Shown here piece after piece: positions 47,906 through 56,111 of a stretch of DNA of 64,000 nucleotides. Numbering within the stretch: the first letter of the stretch is position 1; every line of letters starts with the position of its first letter. Made by a program: the position numbers and the translations under genes. Origin of the DNA: Sulfurospirillum tamanense (GTDB lineage Bacteria > Campylobacterota > Campylobacteria > Campylobacterales > Campylobacteraceae); contig NZ_JAFHKK010000006.1 of NCBI RefSeq assembly GCF_016937535.1, forward strand, positions 1-64,000, read 5' to 3'. The notes beneath the pieces are model-generated. The model was not told the DNA's origin. It was given only the letters and a program-made list of their open reading frames with translations, and made no database searches.

Positions 47906-48078
47906 TGTGCTATAATGCGCGCTTTTTTACCAAAAATGGCGCATTAGACATCTTCGCAACTATAGTGTATAAGACAAAAAAGCACCAAGGGTGCGCGGGC
48001 CCTGCGCCGAGCAGAACTCAGCGTTAGCGTAGTCTTTGGAGCTTTGCTTCAAAGGCGTATCTAAAAAGAAGGAAAGAC
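47906..48078 (+). promoter_or_regulatory. Structured leader upstream of queF
   Basis: 173 bp, more GC-rich in its second half than its surroundings. A TATAAT (47911-47916) overlaps an inverted repeat TAATGCGC (47913-47920) / GCGCATTA (47939-47946) whose loop has complementary T and A runs. Downstream come three hairpins: GCACC/GGTGC (about 47981-47993), GCGCGGG/CCTGCGC (about 47993-48007) and CTTTGGAGC/GCTTCAAAG (about 48034-48054). It does not match the preQ1-I consensus. It may be a structured regulatory RNA or a dispersed repeat. Confidence 0.45.
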
Positions 48079-48465
48079 GTGAAATACGGAGAGAAAATTA
48101 TTACCACTTTTGATGTGGAAAAAGATTTGGAAGTGTGGCCCAATAAGCACCAAAAAAATTATGTGATTCACATCACCTTGCCCGAATTTTGCTGTTTGTG
48201 TCCGCGCAGTGGGTATCCTGATTTTGCAACCATTAAGCTCGAATACATTCCCGATGCGTTAGTAGTAGAACTCAAAGCCATCAAGCTTTACATCAATAGC
48301 TTCATGACCCGCTCCATCAGCCACGAAGACAGTGCCAATGAAATCTACGACGTGCTAATGACCAAACTTGCGCCAAAATGGCTCAAAGTCGTGGCCGATT
48401 TTAACCCCCGTGGTAACGTGCACACGGTGATTGAGATTGATTCTTCCGTGGTGTCTAAAGGGTAG
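48079..48465 (+). CDS. queF: NADPH-dependent 7-cyano-7-deazaguanine reductase
   Basis: 128 residues, the short unimodular QueF type. Reduces preQ0 to preQ1 in queuosine synthesis. FCCLCPRSGYPDFATI carries the catalytic Cys, and FMTRSISHEDSANEIYDVL the substrate-binding His and Glu. GTG 48079 follows AAGGA. A transporter for queuosine precursors is encoded 2 nt downstream. Confidence 0.93.
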   Translation: MKYGEKIITTFDVEKDLEVWPNKHQKNYVIHITLPEFCCLCPRSGYPDFATIKLEYIPDALVVELKAIKLYINSFMTRSISHEDSANEIYDVLMTKLAPKWLKVVADFNPRGNVHTVIEIDSSVVSKG

Positions 48466-48467
48466 AG

Positions 48468-49016
48468 ATGAGCTTAAAACAGACGTACATGTACGGGGCG
48501 GTTTTTGCCCTGCTCATTGCTTTGGCTAATTACACGGTACAATTTGCTATCAATGAATGGATTACGTACGGGGCATTGTTATACCCTTTTACGTTTTTGA
48601 TGTCCGATATTCTTTCAGAACGCTACACCAAACAAGAAACCCTTAAAGTGGTGCGTGTTGGGGTGGTGCTTGCCATCGTGCCTACCTTGCTCGTAGCTGA
48701 TGGAAGAATCGCTTTTGCGTCCATCGTGACCTTTTTACTCATTCAACAATTTGATGTGGTTATTTTCCATGCTCTTAAGAAAAAATTTGAAAAACTGTGG
48801 TGGTTGCGCAACAACGGCAGCACCTTAACATCCCAACTGTTTGACACGGCGCTGTTTTTTACTTTGGCGTTTGGGGGCACGATGCCCACTTCTATGCTTG
48901 TGAAACTCATCATCGGAGACTATTTAGTCAAGGTTGCCTTAGCCCTTTTAGACACCCCATTTTTTTACCTCTTTGCCATTAAACTACAAAACAAAACCTT
49001 ACGCAAACACCTTTAG
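48468..49016 (+). CDS. Queuosine precursor transporter (VUT/YhhQ family)
   Basis: 182 residues with about six membrane helices. The family segment YGALLYPFTFLMSDILSERY is present, along with an internal basic loop (KKKFEKLWWLRNNGSTLTSQLFDTALFF). Imports preQ0/preQ1-type bases; the pairing with queF supports the role. Convergent with moeA, overlapping by 4 nt. Confidence 0.87.
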   Translation: MSLKQTYMYGAVFALLIALANYTVQFAINEWITYGALLYPFTFLMSDILSERYTKQETLKVVRVGVVLAIVPTLLVADGRIAFASIVTFLLIQQFDVVIFHALKKKFEKLWWLRNNGSTLTSQLFDTALFFTLAFGGTMPTSMLVKLIIGDYLVKVALALLDTPFFYLFAIKLQNKTLRKHL

Positions 49017-50122
49017 CTCCACGCCAAAAACGACCGAAATGTTACGCCCTCACCTGTATTTAGGGGGCGGTTTGTCTCCGTTAGGATAAACCCATTGCAG
49101 TGGTTGAGCACGTTAATCATCCCCGCAGCAATCTGCTTGGGATGAAACGCCCTTCCATCAAAAAAGCCCGGCACGATACTTTGAGAATACGGATGGGCTT
49201 TAATGGAGCTTGCGGTAATCGTAGTAATGAGCCCTTGGGCTTCGTCCATGCCATACAGTTGGCGAATCAGCGCTGCGCCAATCACCTCAAAACCCAGCAA
49301 AGAAGACATAGGAAGGCCAGGAAGGTGCACAACGGGTGTTGTGTCCAAAAAACTCAATGCCGTTAACCCCGCGGGCGCCATGGCAACCCCTTTAAAAAGG
49401 GTGCGCAAAGGGCCAGAATCTAACAAAGAATGCATGGCGTCTTGGGCGCTCATCCCGCCGCTTGTAATAATGGCATCCACATTATGTAATGCACCAAGGG
49501 TAGCTAAAATAGCTTCAGGAGTATCGCTGGTGTGGGTGATGGTAGCCGTGCGCGCGCCCATCATTTCACCACGTGCGGCCATGGTGTAAGCGTTAGAATT
49601 ATAAATGTGACCAGTTTTAGGGGCTTCTTGCACATCGATAAGTTCATCCCCAATGCCCACATACGCAATGCGCGCTTCTTTAATGACACGCAAGGTGTGC
49701 ATCCCTTGGCTGGCAAGATTAGTGATGTCAAAAGGGCCTATTTTTTGCCCTTTTTGCACAAGACACTCGCCTTTGGTGATGTCTTCGCCTTGGGCTTTAA
49801 TGAAACTGTCTTCTGGCACAATCGAGGCAGGGTCGCATGTACTTAAGGCTTCATTTTCCACGATGCATGCGGTGTTTTCAGGCACCCGCCCTCCGGTGGA
49901 AATGGAGGCAAGCCCTTCAAAAGAGGTTAAAGGCAAGGCGCCATAGGGAACAATCTTGCCATCGCGCAAGGAGATAGGAAAAGGGGGCACGGAAAAATGC
50001 GCAAGTACAGGCTCAGCACTGATGCGCCCAAAGGCTTTCATGAGTGGCACGGTTTCGGCGGTTTGTAGTGGGGTGATGCAAGAAGCAATGTGCGCAAGGG
50101 CATCGCTTAGGCTTAGTTTCAC
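49013..50122 (-). CDS. moeA: Molybdopterin molybdenumtransferase
   Basis: 369 residues, slightly short for MoeA. Inserts molybdate into adenylylated molybdopterin. Recognisable segments: ISTGGRVPENTACIVENEAL, GIGDELIDVQEAPKTGHIYNSNAYTMAA, VDAIITSGGMSAQD, and VHLPGLPMSSLLGFEVIGAALIRQL. GTG 50122 follows AAGGAG at 7 nt. It lies near moaA but in the opposite direction, so the two are not cotranscribed. Confidence 0.92.
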   Translation of the reverse strand: MKLSLSDALAHIASCITPLQTAETVPLMKAFGRISAEPVLAHFSVPPFPISLRDGKIVPYGALPLTSFEGLASISTGGRVPENTACIVENEALSTCDPASIVPEDSFIKAQGEDITKGECLVQKGQKIGPFDITNLASQGMHTLRVIKEARIAYVGIGDELIDVQEAPKTGHIYNSNAYTMAARGEMMGARTATITHTSDTPEAILATLGALHNVDAIITSGGMSAQDAMHSLLDSGPLRTLFKGVAMAPAGLTALSFLDTTPVVHLPGLPMSSLLGFEVIGAALIRQLYGMDEAQGLITTITASSIKAHPYSQSIVPGFFDGRAFHPKQIAAGMINVLNHCNGFILTETNRPLNTGEGVTFRSFLAWS

Positions 50123-50184
50123 GCACGGACTCCTTTGGGGATTTTTGGTATTATACCTTTTTCAAAAATACCCAAGGAATAACA

Positions 50185-50589
50185 ATGGATGAATTATTGC
50201 GCATGAGCGTGTTTTTGCACCTTGTGTTTGTAGCACTTACCTTTGCAGTAGCGGCGTTACATGTAAGCCTTTTGTGGTTCATAAAAGAGGCGCAAAGGCT
50301 GGGCAAAAAGATACACACACTTATTCCTGTGTATTACTTTTTGCTCAGTTGTCTTTTTTTTACAGGGCTTATTGCGTGGGCGGCGTTGCATTTTTATTTC
50401 TCCCATGCGGTGGTTACCATGGTGGTAGTGTGGGTGTTGATGCTAGGTGGAAGCATGAAGGCATATAGTCTGTTTAAGCGCACAAAAACCACAAATGCCC
50501 ACGAAGCACAACAGCGCTTTGTGGCGTTTGCTAAAAAGAAATACCTTTTTGACATCTTTGTGCTGGGACTACTTGTTGCCATTGCCTAA
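50185..50589 (+). CDS. Small polytopic membrane protein
   Basis: 134 residues with four predicted membrane helices and a cytoplasmic basic loop (FKRTKTTNAHEAQQRF). No family motif recognised. Conserved His residues early in helix 1 and helix 2 could bind metal or haem. AAGGAA precedes the ATG. A TTACATGTAA copy at 50257-50266 reads LHVS. It is followed 11 nt later by rsmE and probably cotranscribed. Confidence 0.7.
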   Translation: MDELLRMSVFLHLVFVALTFAVAALHVSLLWFIKEAQRLGKKIHTLIPVYYFLLSCLFFTGLIAWAALHFYFSHAVVTMVVVWVLMLGGSMKAYSLFKRTKTTNAHEAQQRFVAFAKKKYLFDIFVLGLLVAIA

Positions 50590-50600
50590 AAGGAATACCC

Positions 50601-51266
50601 ATGCAATTTGTCTATGATGCACGTGCGGGAGAGCGCGTGTTAACCCTTGAGGGCGAAATCTTTACACACCTCTTTAAATCTCGCCGTATGCGCCACGAAG
50701 AGTCTTTACATGTAAGGAATTTGGTGGACGGGAATGCGTACGTTTATCGCCTTGAGGCCATAACGCGAAACAAGGCACACGCCCTTTTGGAACAAACTTT
50801 GCCTTTGCCTGAAATGGCCCAACATGAGGTGAATGTAGGGTGGGCAGTGGTGGAACAAAAAAGCATCGAAAAAGTGTTGCCCATGCTTAATGAAATGGGT
50901 GTCAAAAAAATCGGCTTTGTTCAGAGTGATTTTTCCCAAGGCCGCGTTACGCTAGATATGGCCAGATTGCAACGCATTTTAATCAACTCTTGCCAACAGT
51001 GCGGAAGAGGGGATTTGCTCACATGGGAGCACTTTGAGAGTGTCGAAGCGTGGTGTGAAGCCTACCCTGAGGGGGTGGTTGTGGATTTTTCATCAAACCG
51101 CTTGGGCGAGGCAAAACCCCATGCATTTTTAGTGGGCTGCGAGGGCGGTTTTAGCCCAAAAGAACGGGCTTTGTTTGAGAATAAAACCGTGGTAGGTTTG
51201 GGAAGCCCTTATATTTTACGTAGCGAAAGTGCAGTGGTGGCAATGGCAGCAAAGATTTTGACCTAA
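50601..51266 (+). CDS. rsmE: 16S rRNA (uracil1498-N3)-methyltransferase
   Basis: 221 residues of the SPOUT fold. Signatures: GWAVVEQKSIEKVLPMLNEMGVKKI, LVGCEGGFSPKERALF and LGSPYILRSESAVVAMAAKIL, the trefoil knot that binds SAM. A TTACATGTAA copy at 50706-50715 reads LHVR. First gene of the block shared with C. jejuni. Confidence 0.93.
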   Translation: MQFVYDARAGERVLTLEGEIFTHLFKSRRMRHEESLHVRNLVDGNAYVYRLEAITRNKAHALLEQTLPLPEMAQHEVNVGWAVVEQKSIEKVLPMLNEMGVKKIGFVQSDFSQGRVTLDMARLQRILINSCQQCGRGDLLTWEHFESVEAWCEAYPEGVVVDFSSNRLGEAKPHAFLVGCEGGFSPKERALFENKTVVGLGSPYILRSESAVVAMAAKILT

Positions 51267-51296
51267 AAAAACCTTGAAAAAGGCTGAACTTTCTGT

Positions 51297-51379
51297 TATA
51301 CTTCCACTCCCCTCCCAATAGAGCAGTGGACTGCTTGGTCTATTGCATTTGATTTTACAAGAGAACGAAGGACTATCCG
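51297..51379 (+). promoter_or_regulatory. rpmE promoter and hairpin leader (candidate L31 leader)
   Basis: TATACT (51297-51302) is a -10 element. Starting about 7 nt after the expected transcription start, CAATAGA (51316-51322) pairs with TCTATTG (51339-51345), and inside it GCAG (51323-51326) pairs with CTGC (51331-51334) around a TGGA loop, leaving TTGG bulged on the 3' side. L31 leaders that act as autoregulatory RNAs are known in other phyla; a regulatory role here is inference. Confidence 0.55.
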
Positions 51380-51580
51380 ATGAAAAAAGAAATTCATCCC
51401 CAATACGTAGAATGCACGGTTTCATGTGCATGTGGTAATAGTTTTGTTACAACCTCTAACAAGCCAGAAATGCGCATTGACATCTGTAATGCGTGCCATC
51501 CTTTTTTCACAGGCAGTGAAAAAATTGTAGATGCGGCCGGTCGTGTTGAGAAGTTTAAGCGAAAATACAACCTCCAGTAA
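51380..51580 (+). CDS. rpmE: Ribosomal protein bL31, zinc-binding type
   Basis: 66 residues. Zinc cysteines are in CTVSCACGN and [11 protein letters not shown], so this is the C+ form. A large-subunit protein bridging to the small subunit. AAGGA lies 8 nt before the ATG. The structured leader upstream may provide feedback control. As a zinc-containing bL31 it could be related to zinc supply, but no Zur-type operator like that at 1600-1641 is visible here. Confidence 0.97.
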   Translation: MKKEIHPQYVECTVSCACGNSFVTTSNKPEMRIDICNACHPFFTGSEKIVDAAGRVEKFKRKYNLQ

Positions 51581-51598
51581 GTGCAGTTGTAACACCTC

Positions 51599-52414
51599 GT
51601 GTTATCATTCATTCCTACGCCGATAGGAAATTTAGAAGACATTTCGCAAAGGAGCCTTCGGCTCCTTGCTTCTGCTACCCTCCTTTTTTGTGAAGACACC
51701 CGCGAAACCAAACGCCTTTTAGCTCTCCTTGTTCAGCGTTATGGAATGGAAAGTTCCCCAAAAACCTTTATTTCCCTTCATTCTCACAATGAAAACGAAG
51801 TTCTAAAAACCCTCGATCCTGCTCTTTTAACCCAGCCTTGCTGTTATGTGAGTGACGCAGGGATGCCTGCCATTAGCGACCCAGGTGCTGCTTTGGTAAA
51901 GTTTTGCCAAGATCATGGCATTGGCTACGAAATCATTCCTGGTGCCAATGCTGCCTTGCTCGCGTATGCTGCAAGCGGTTTTGAAGAGACCGCCTTTAGT
52001 TTTTTTGGATTCTTACCCCACAAGGGCAGAGAGCGAGAAATTGCGCTGGATAAATTGCTTGCCCATGGGTTGAATGTGGTGTTGTATGAGTCGCCCCACC
52101 GCATCGAAAAACTTATGGAAGAGTTGGTTCAAAAAGCGCCCCAGCGCCCCCTTTTTGCCATCAAAGAAGCCACCAAAAAACACGAAAAAATGTTCAAAGG
52201 TTCGGCCTTACATGTAAGCACCCTGATGCAAGAAGCAAACCTTAAAGGCGAGTGGGCATTGGTGATTCAGGCGGTGCCTTCGGAGGCTGCCACAACGCCT
52301 TTGGTGGTTCAAGATATTTTAACACTCTCTCTTCCTCCTAAAGAAAAAGCAAAATTACTCGCCAAAATGACAGGCGAAAGTGTCAAAGTGTGGTACCAAA
52401 GGCTCCAAACGTAG
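51599..52414 (+). CDS. rsmI: 16S rRNA (cytidine1402-2'-O)-methyltransferase
   Basis: 271 residues of the tetrapyrrole-methylase fold. Signatures: IPTPIGNLEDISQRSLRLL, CEDTRETKRLL, YVSDAGMPAISDPGAALV and IPGANAALLAYAASGF. GTG 51599 has no evident ribosome-binding site but is the only start keeping the conserved N-terminus. A TTACATGTAA copy at 52208-52217 reads LHVS. Confidence 0.94.
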   Translation: MLSFIPTPIGNLEDISQRSLRLLASATLLFCEDTRETKRLLALLVQRYGMESSPKTFISLHSHNENEVLKTLDPALLTQPCCYVSDAGMPAISDPGAALVKFCQDHGIGYEIIPGANAALLAYAASGFEETAFSFFGFLPHKGREREIALDKLLAHGLNVVLYESPHRIEKLMEELVQKAPQRPLFAIKEATKKHEKMFKGSALHVSTLMQEANLKGEWALVIQAVPSEAATTPLVVQDILTLSLPPKEKAKLLAKMTGESVKVWYQRLQT

Positions 52415-52461
52415 GCTCCTTATAAGTCAATATTTAAGGGAATTTGGCTACACTCGTCCCC

Positions 52462-53145
52462 ATGATAATCTATGGCAAACAACTCTTTTTTTACCTACTT
52501 GACAACGCTCCTGAGCGGTTGCGTACCCTCTACCTTGCAAAAGAGTGCGAAAAGAAACTCTTCTCTCGCATTGCGGCACTAAAGCGCCCTATTGTGCGGC
52601 TAGACGAGCGCCATGCGCAAGCTTTAGCAAAGGGCGGCAATCATCAAGGGTTCCTCGCGGAAATTACCCCCTTGGAGCCCACGCCTTTGGAGGCGTTAAA
52701 GCAAGGCAACTTTTTGGTCATGCTTTATGGCTTGACAGACATGGGCAACATTGGCGCAATCTGTCGCAGTGCCTATGCGTTTGGTGCGGATGGGGTTATC
52801 GTGGCAAACATCAAGCACCTTGCCCTAGAAAATGTGTTGCGTACCAGTAGTGGCGCAGCGTTTGCTATGCCTATTGCCCACGCGCCAGATGGTCTTGGCA
52901 CGATGAATGAGCTTGTTCAAAGTGGGTTTACTCTTTATGGTGCGGATGCAAAAGGGGAAGATGTGCGCAAGGTTGCTTTAGCGCAAAAGAAAGTTTTGGT
53001 CCTTGGCAGCGAAGGGGAGGGAATTCCCAGTAAAGCCCTGCACCGATGCCACTATAAAGTGGCCATCCCTATGGCGAGAGCCTTTGACTCTCTCAACGTC
53101 AGTGCTGCCGCGGCAGTATTATGTGATAGGATAGCCAATGCGTGA
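52462..53145 (+). CDS. rlmB: 23S rRNA (guanosine-2'-O)-methyltransferase, RlmB-like
   Basis: About 227 residues. N-terminal substrate-binding segment MIIYGKQLFFYLLDN, then the SPOUT domain with DMGNIGAICRSAYAFGADGVIV, VLGSEGEGIPSKALHRCHYKVAIPM and LNVSAAAAVLCDRIA. ATG 52462 is preferred because family members start at this point; TTG 52444 is in frame but too close to its AAGGG. A -10-like TACACT sits just upstream, so the leader may be very short. Overlaps the next gene by 8 nt. Confidence 0.87.
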   Translation: MIIYGKQLFFYLLDNAPERLRTLYLAKECEKKLFSRIAALKRPIVRLDERHAQALAKGGNHQGFLAEITPLEPTPLEALKQGNFLVMLYGLTDMGNIGAICRSAYAFGADGVIVANIKHLALENVLRTSSGAAFAMPIAHAPDGLGTMNELVQSGFTLYGADAKGEDVRKVALAQKKVLVLGSEGEGIPSKALHRCHYKVAIPMARAFDSLNVSAAAAVLCDRIANA

Positions 53146-54076
53146 TATGACAACACTGGAAGAAGTGGGCCTACAAGAAGTTTCCCGTAAGACACATATT
53201 GAAGTCAAGACATTACAGTATATGGTCAACAAAGAGTTTGATAAACTGAGCCGTATCAATACCCTTGGTTTTTTAAAGATCCTAAGCCGCGAGTTTCACT
53301 TGGACTTGAGTGGCTGGCAAGAGGAATTTGAAGAGTACTGGAAAAGTACCAAGGGGCAAGAAGAAACCAAAGAGCCCACGTTTGTACTTAGTAGTTCCAA
53401 GCGTTCATCCAAGCCAATGTGGTTGCTAATACTCCTTCTTGGAGGATTGGGTGCTGGGGTGTGGTATTTTGATGCGTGGGGAAAAATACAAACCTATCTT
53501 GAAAATCAAAATACCGCAAAAGAGGCTCCCATTGCCTTTACGGTAGCGCCCATTGTGGAAGAGACAAAAGAGTCCCTAGAGCTTGTGCAACAAGTTCCAG
53601 CAGAGGCTTTAGAAGAAAACAACCAAACACAAACACTTTTAGTTTCTCCTCAAGGCTCTGAAGAAACATCTTTACATGTAAACACTGTCCAAGAAGAGCC
53701 AGCACCAGAAGTCGCAGTACAAGAGAACCTAGCCCAAGAAAGTAATACACAAGAGCCAGTTCAAGCCTCTTCCGCCCAGAGTGCCACTGTAAACGCTAAA
53801 GAAGGCATCATTCTCCCCAATGTAAACATTTGGGTGGGCGTTGTCTACCTTGACACAAAAAAACGCGCATCTCACTTGAGCCAAGACCCCATCACGTTGG
53901 ATTTTTCAAGAGAGCAAATCATTACAACAGGACACGGGAATTTTACATTCATAAACGGGGAAGAACGCCATGAGTACACCGCCCAGTTACCCAAACGGTT
54001 TCATGTCAAAGACGGAACACTTAGAGAAATAACCCAACAAGAGTTTGTTGCGCTCAATGGGGGCAGCAATTGGTAA
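53138..54076 (+). CDS. RodZ-like membrane protein (Cj0152-type)
   Basis: 312 residues. The N-terminal 60 residues resemble a degenerate helix-turn-helix (VGLQEVSRKTHIEVKTLQYMV, then LGFLKILSREF). A membrane helix at about 91-108 (PMWLLILLLGGLGAGVWYF) is followed by a Glu/Gln/Pro-rich linker and a periplasmic beta domain from about 225. This is the RodZ layout, though the match is weak. In C. jejuni the same position holds a membrane protein. A TTACATGTAA copy at 53672-53681 falls in the linker (LHVN). Confidence 0.68.
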   Translation: MRDMTTLEEVGLQEVSRKTHIEVKTLQYMVNKEFDKLSRINTLGFLKILSREFHLDLSGWQEEFEEYWKSTKGQEETKEPTFVLSSSKRSSKPMWLLILLLGGLGAGVWYFDAWGKIQTYLENQNTAKEAPIAFTVAPIVEETKESLELVQQVPAEALEENNQTQTLLVSPQGSEETSLHVNTVQEEPAPEVAVQENLAQESNTQEPVQASSAQSATVNAKEGIILPNVNIWVGVVYLDTKKRASHLSQDPITLDFSREQIITTGHGNFTFINGEERHEYTAQLPKRFHVKDGTLREITQQEFVALNGGSNW

Positions 54077-54885
54077 AACCCTTTGTTTTGGCGGCAGCAT
54101 TGGTATGCATGCTTAATGCTTCTACACTTGAAAAAACCCTTGTTCAGTTTATGGGAGAAGGAGCATACCAATCTCAACGCAACCTAGTGCGTATTTTGTT
54201 TAACGACGAAGCCCGTTACATGAAAGGGGAGTCTCCCAATACCCTTGAAATATTAAAAACCTTAAAAGAACATGGCCTTTTGCGCCTCATGTACACCGAG
54301 GCGCGCGCTGTGGAGCTTTCGTTTTATGCCACAGAAAACCCCTTGTTGTTCATGCGCATCGTGAACGAATCCCTCCAGGCAATGGGCTACACCTTTTATT
54401 TGACCCAAAAAATGGAAAAAAACAAAGAAGGCATTATGTGGGTCATTGCCATGAATACCCAGCATGTTGTAGATCCTGTGTTGTTGTCGCGTCAAATTGC
54501 CTTACGTGGTGGTACGATTGAGGCAATTAGTAAAGACACACAGGGCCAGTGGCGCTATGTAATTGATTTGAAAGAGGCAAAAGCAAAGGTGGAGCCCCAT
54601 CCTCTAAATACCACTGTAGCTCTAGGTAACCCTATTAACCCCTATTGGGTAAATGTTTCAGAGGCAAACCGCATGACATTGCGTTCCCATGCAGCAGACC
54701 GATGGTTTCCTCGTGTGGCCTTTTTTGATAAAACATTGCACGTTATTGAAGAGGTCCAAGAGGAGAACTCTCGTGCTCAACTTCGACTTAGTATTCCTGA
54801 AAATGCTGCTTATGCACGCATTGAAGACCGTTATACGCTAGACAACATAAAGCGAGGCCTAAGCCTTTACCTTGAGAGGAGATGA
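54070..54885 (+). CDS. Predicted periplasmic protein (Cj0151-type), function unknown
   Basis: 271 residues with a signal peptide (LAAALVCMLNAS). The mature part is mixed alpha-beta without known motifs; NPYWVNVSEANRMTLRSHAADRWFPRVAFFDKTLHVIEE is the most distinctive stretch. TTG 54070 is chosen because GGGGG lies 6 nt upstream and gives an intact signal peptide. It overlaps the RodZ-like gene by 7 nt and the aminotransferase by 4 nt, so the three are coupled. The two envelope proteins may act together. Confidence 0.7.
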   Translation: MVKPFVLAAALVCMLNASTLEKTLVQFMGEGAYQSQRNLVRILFNDEARYMKGESPNTLEILKTLKEHGLLRLMYTEARAVELSFYATENPLLFMRIVNESLQAMGYTFYLTQKMEKNKEGIMWVIAMNTQHVVDPVLLSRQIALRGGTIEAISKDTQGQWRYVIDLKEAKAKVEPHPLNTTVALGNPINPYWVNVSEANRMTLRSHAADRWFPRVAFFDKTLHVIEEVQEENSRAQLRLSIPENAAYARIEDRYTLDNIKRGLSLYLERR

Positions 54886-56108
54886 GTAAGATGTTTGATG
54901 AAATTAGGTTTAACACGATTGAGCGCCTTCCTAACTATGTATTTGCTGAAGTCAATGCCATCAAACTCGCTGCCAGACGTGCAGGCGAAGATATCATCGA
55001 CTTTTCTATGGGAAACCCTGATGGCAGAACGCCTCAGCACATCATTGATAAACTGGTAGAATCTGCCCAAAAAGACAAAACCCACGGCTATTCGGCCAGT
55101 CAGGGGATTTATAAACTCCGTCTTGCGATTTGCAATTGGTATAAGCGCAAATACAATGTGCACTTAGACCCAGAAACAGAAGCAGTTGTTGCCCTTGGAA
55201 GCAAAGAAGGGTTTGTGCACTTGGTGCATGCCATCATTAATCCTGGCGATGTGGCCGTGGTGCCAGAACCCGCCTATCCTATTCATACCCAAGCGTTTAT
55301 CATTGCGGGGGGTAGTGTGCACAAAATGGGAATAGAGTTCAATGAAGCCTTTGAGCTGGATGAAAATGCCTTTTTTGAAAAACTCCAAAAAACTTTTCAC
55401 GATTCTATTCCAAAACCCAAATTTGTTGTGGTGAATTTTCCCCATAATCCCACAACGGTGACAGTAGAGAAGAGTTTTTATGAGCGTTTGGTGGCGATGG
55501 CTAAAAAAGAACGTTTTTATATCATCAGCGACATCGCCTATGCAGATTTGACTTTTGATGGGTATAAAACCCCTTCCATTTTTGAAGTAGAAGGGGCTAA
55601 AGATGTTGCGGTAGAGAGCTACACGCTTTCCAAAAGTTACAACATGGCGGGATGGCGCGTGGGATTTGTGGTGGGCAATAGCAAGCTTATTACGGCCCTT
55701 AAAAAAATTAAATCTTGGTTTGACTATGGGATGTTCACCCCCATTCAAGTAGCTGCAACCGTTGCACTGGATGGGCCGCAAGAGTGTGTGGAGGAGATTA
55801 GAAACACCTATGAAAAGCGCAGGGATATTTTATTAGAAGCTTTTGCGAATGCAGGTTGGGAGATGGCAAAACCCCGTTCAAGCATGTTTATTTGGGCAAA
55901 ACTTCCTCTGTGTGCACAACACCTTGGAAGCCTTGAGTTTTCAAAACAACTTTTAACCAAAGCCAAGGTCGCAGTGAGCCCAGGGGTTGGGTTTGGGGAG
56001 CAAGGTGATGGGTATGTGCGTATTGCACTCATTGAAAACGAAAACCGCATCCGCCAAGCGGCACGCAATGTAAAAAAATACCTCAAAGAATTACAGGAAG
56101 GAAAATAA
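54882..56108 (+). CDS. PLP-dependent class I/II aminotransferase
   Basis: 408 residues, fold type I. IIDFSMGNPDGRTPQHI, HGYSASQGIYKLRLAI, VVVNFPHNPTTVTVEKSFY and the lysine segment SYTLSKSYNMAGWRVGFVVG are clear. The group includes LL-diaminopimelate, alanine and aspartate transaminases, and the product just before homoserine dehydrogenase suggests a role in aspartate-family or alanine metabolism. Exact substrate not determined. ATG 54882 overlaps the previous stop; ATG 54891 is possible. Confidence 0.87.
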   Translation: MSKMFDEIRFNTIERLPNYVFAEVNAIKLAARRAGEDIIDFSMGNPDGRTPQHIIDKLVESAQKDKTHGYSASQGIYKLRLAICNWYKRKYNVHLDPETEAVVALGSKEGFVHLVHAIINPGDVAVVPEPAYPIHTQAFIIAGGSVHKMGIEFNEAFELDENAFFEKLQKTFHDSIPKPKFVVVNFPHNPTTVTVEKSFYERLVAMAKKERFYIISDIAYADLTFDGYKTPSIFEVEGAKDVAVESYTLSKSYNMAGWRVGFVVGNSKLITALKKIKSWFDYGMFTPIQVAATVALDGPQECVEEIRNTYEKRRDILLEAFANAGWEMAKPRSSMFIWAKLPLCAQHLGSLEFSKQLLTKAKVAVSPGVGFGEQGDGYVRIALIENENRIRQAARNVKKYLKELQEGK

Positions 56109-56111
56109 GGC

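Noticed and set aside
47980-48060. Possible tRNA or SRP RNA in the queF leader
   Set aside because: No cloverleaf, T-loop sequence or SRP tetraloop pattern is present.
47906-48078. preQ1-I riboswitch before queF
   Set aside because: The leader lacks the conserved A-rich tail and loop sequences of that class; only generic hairpins are seen.
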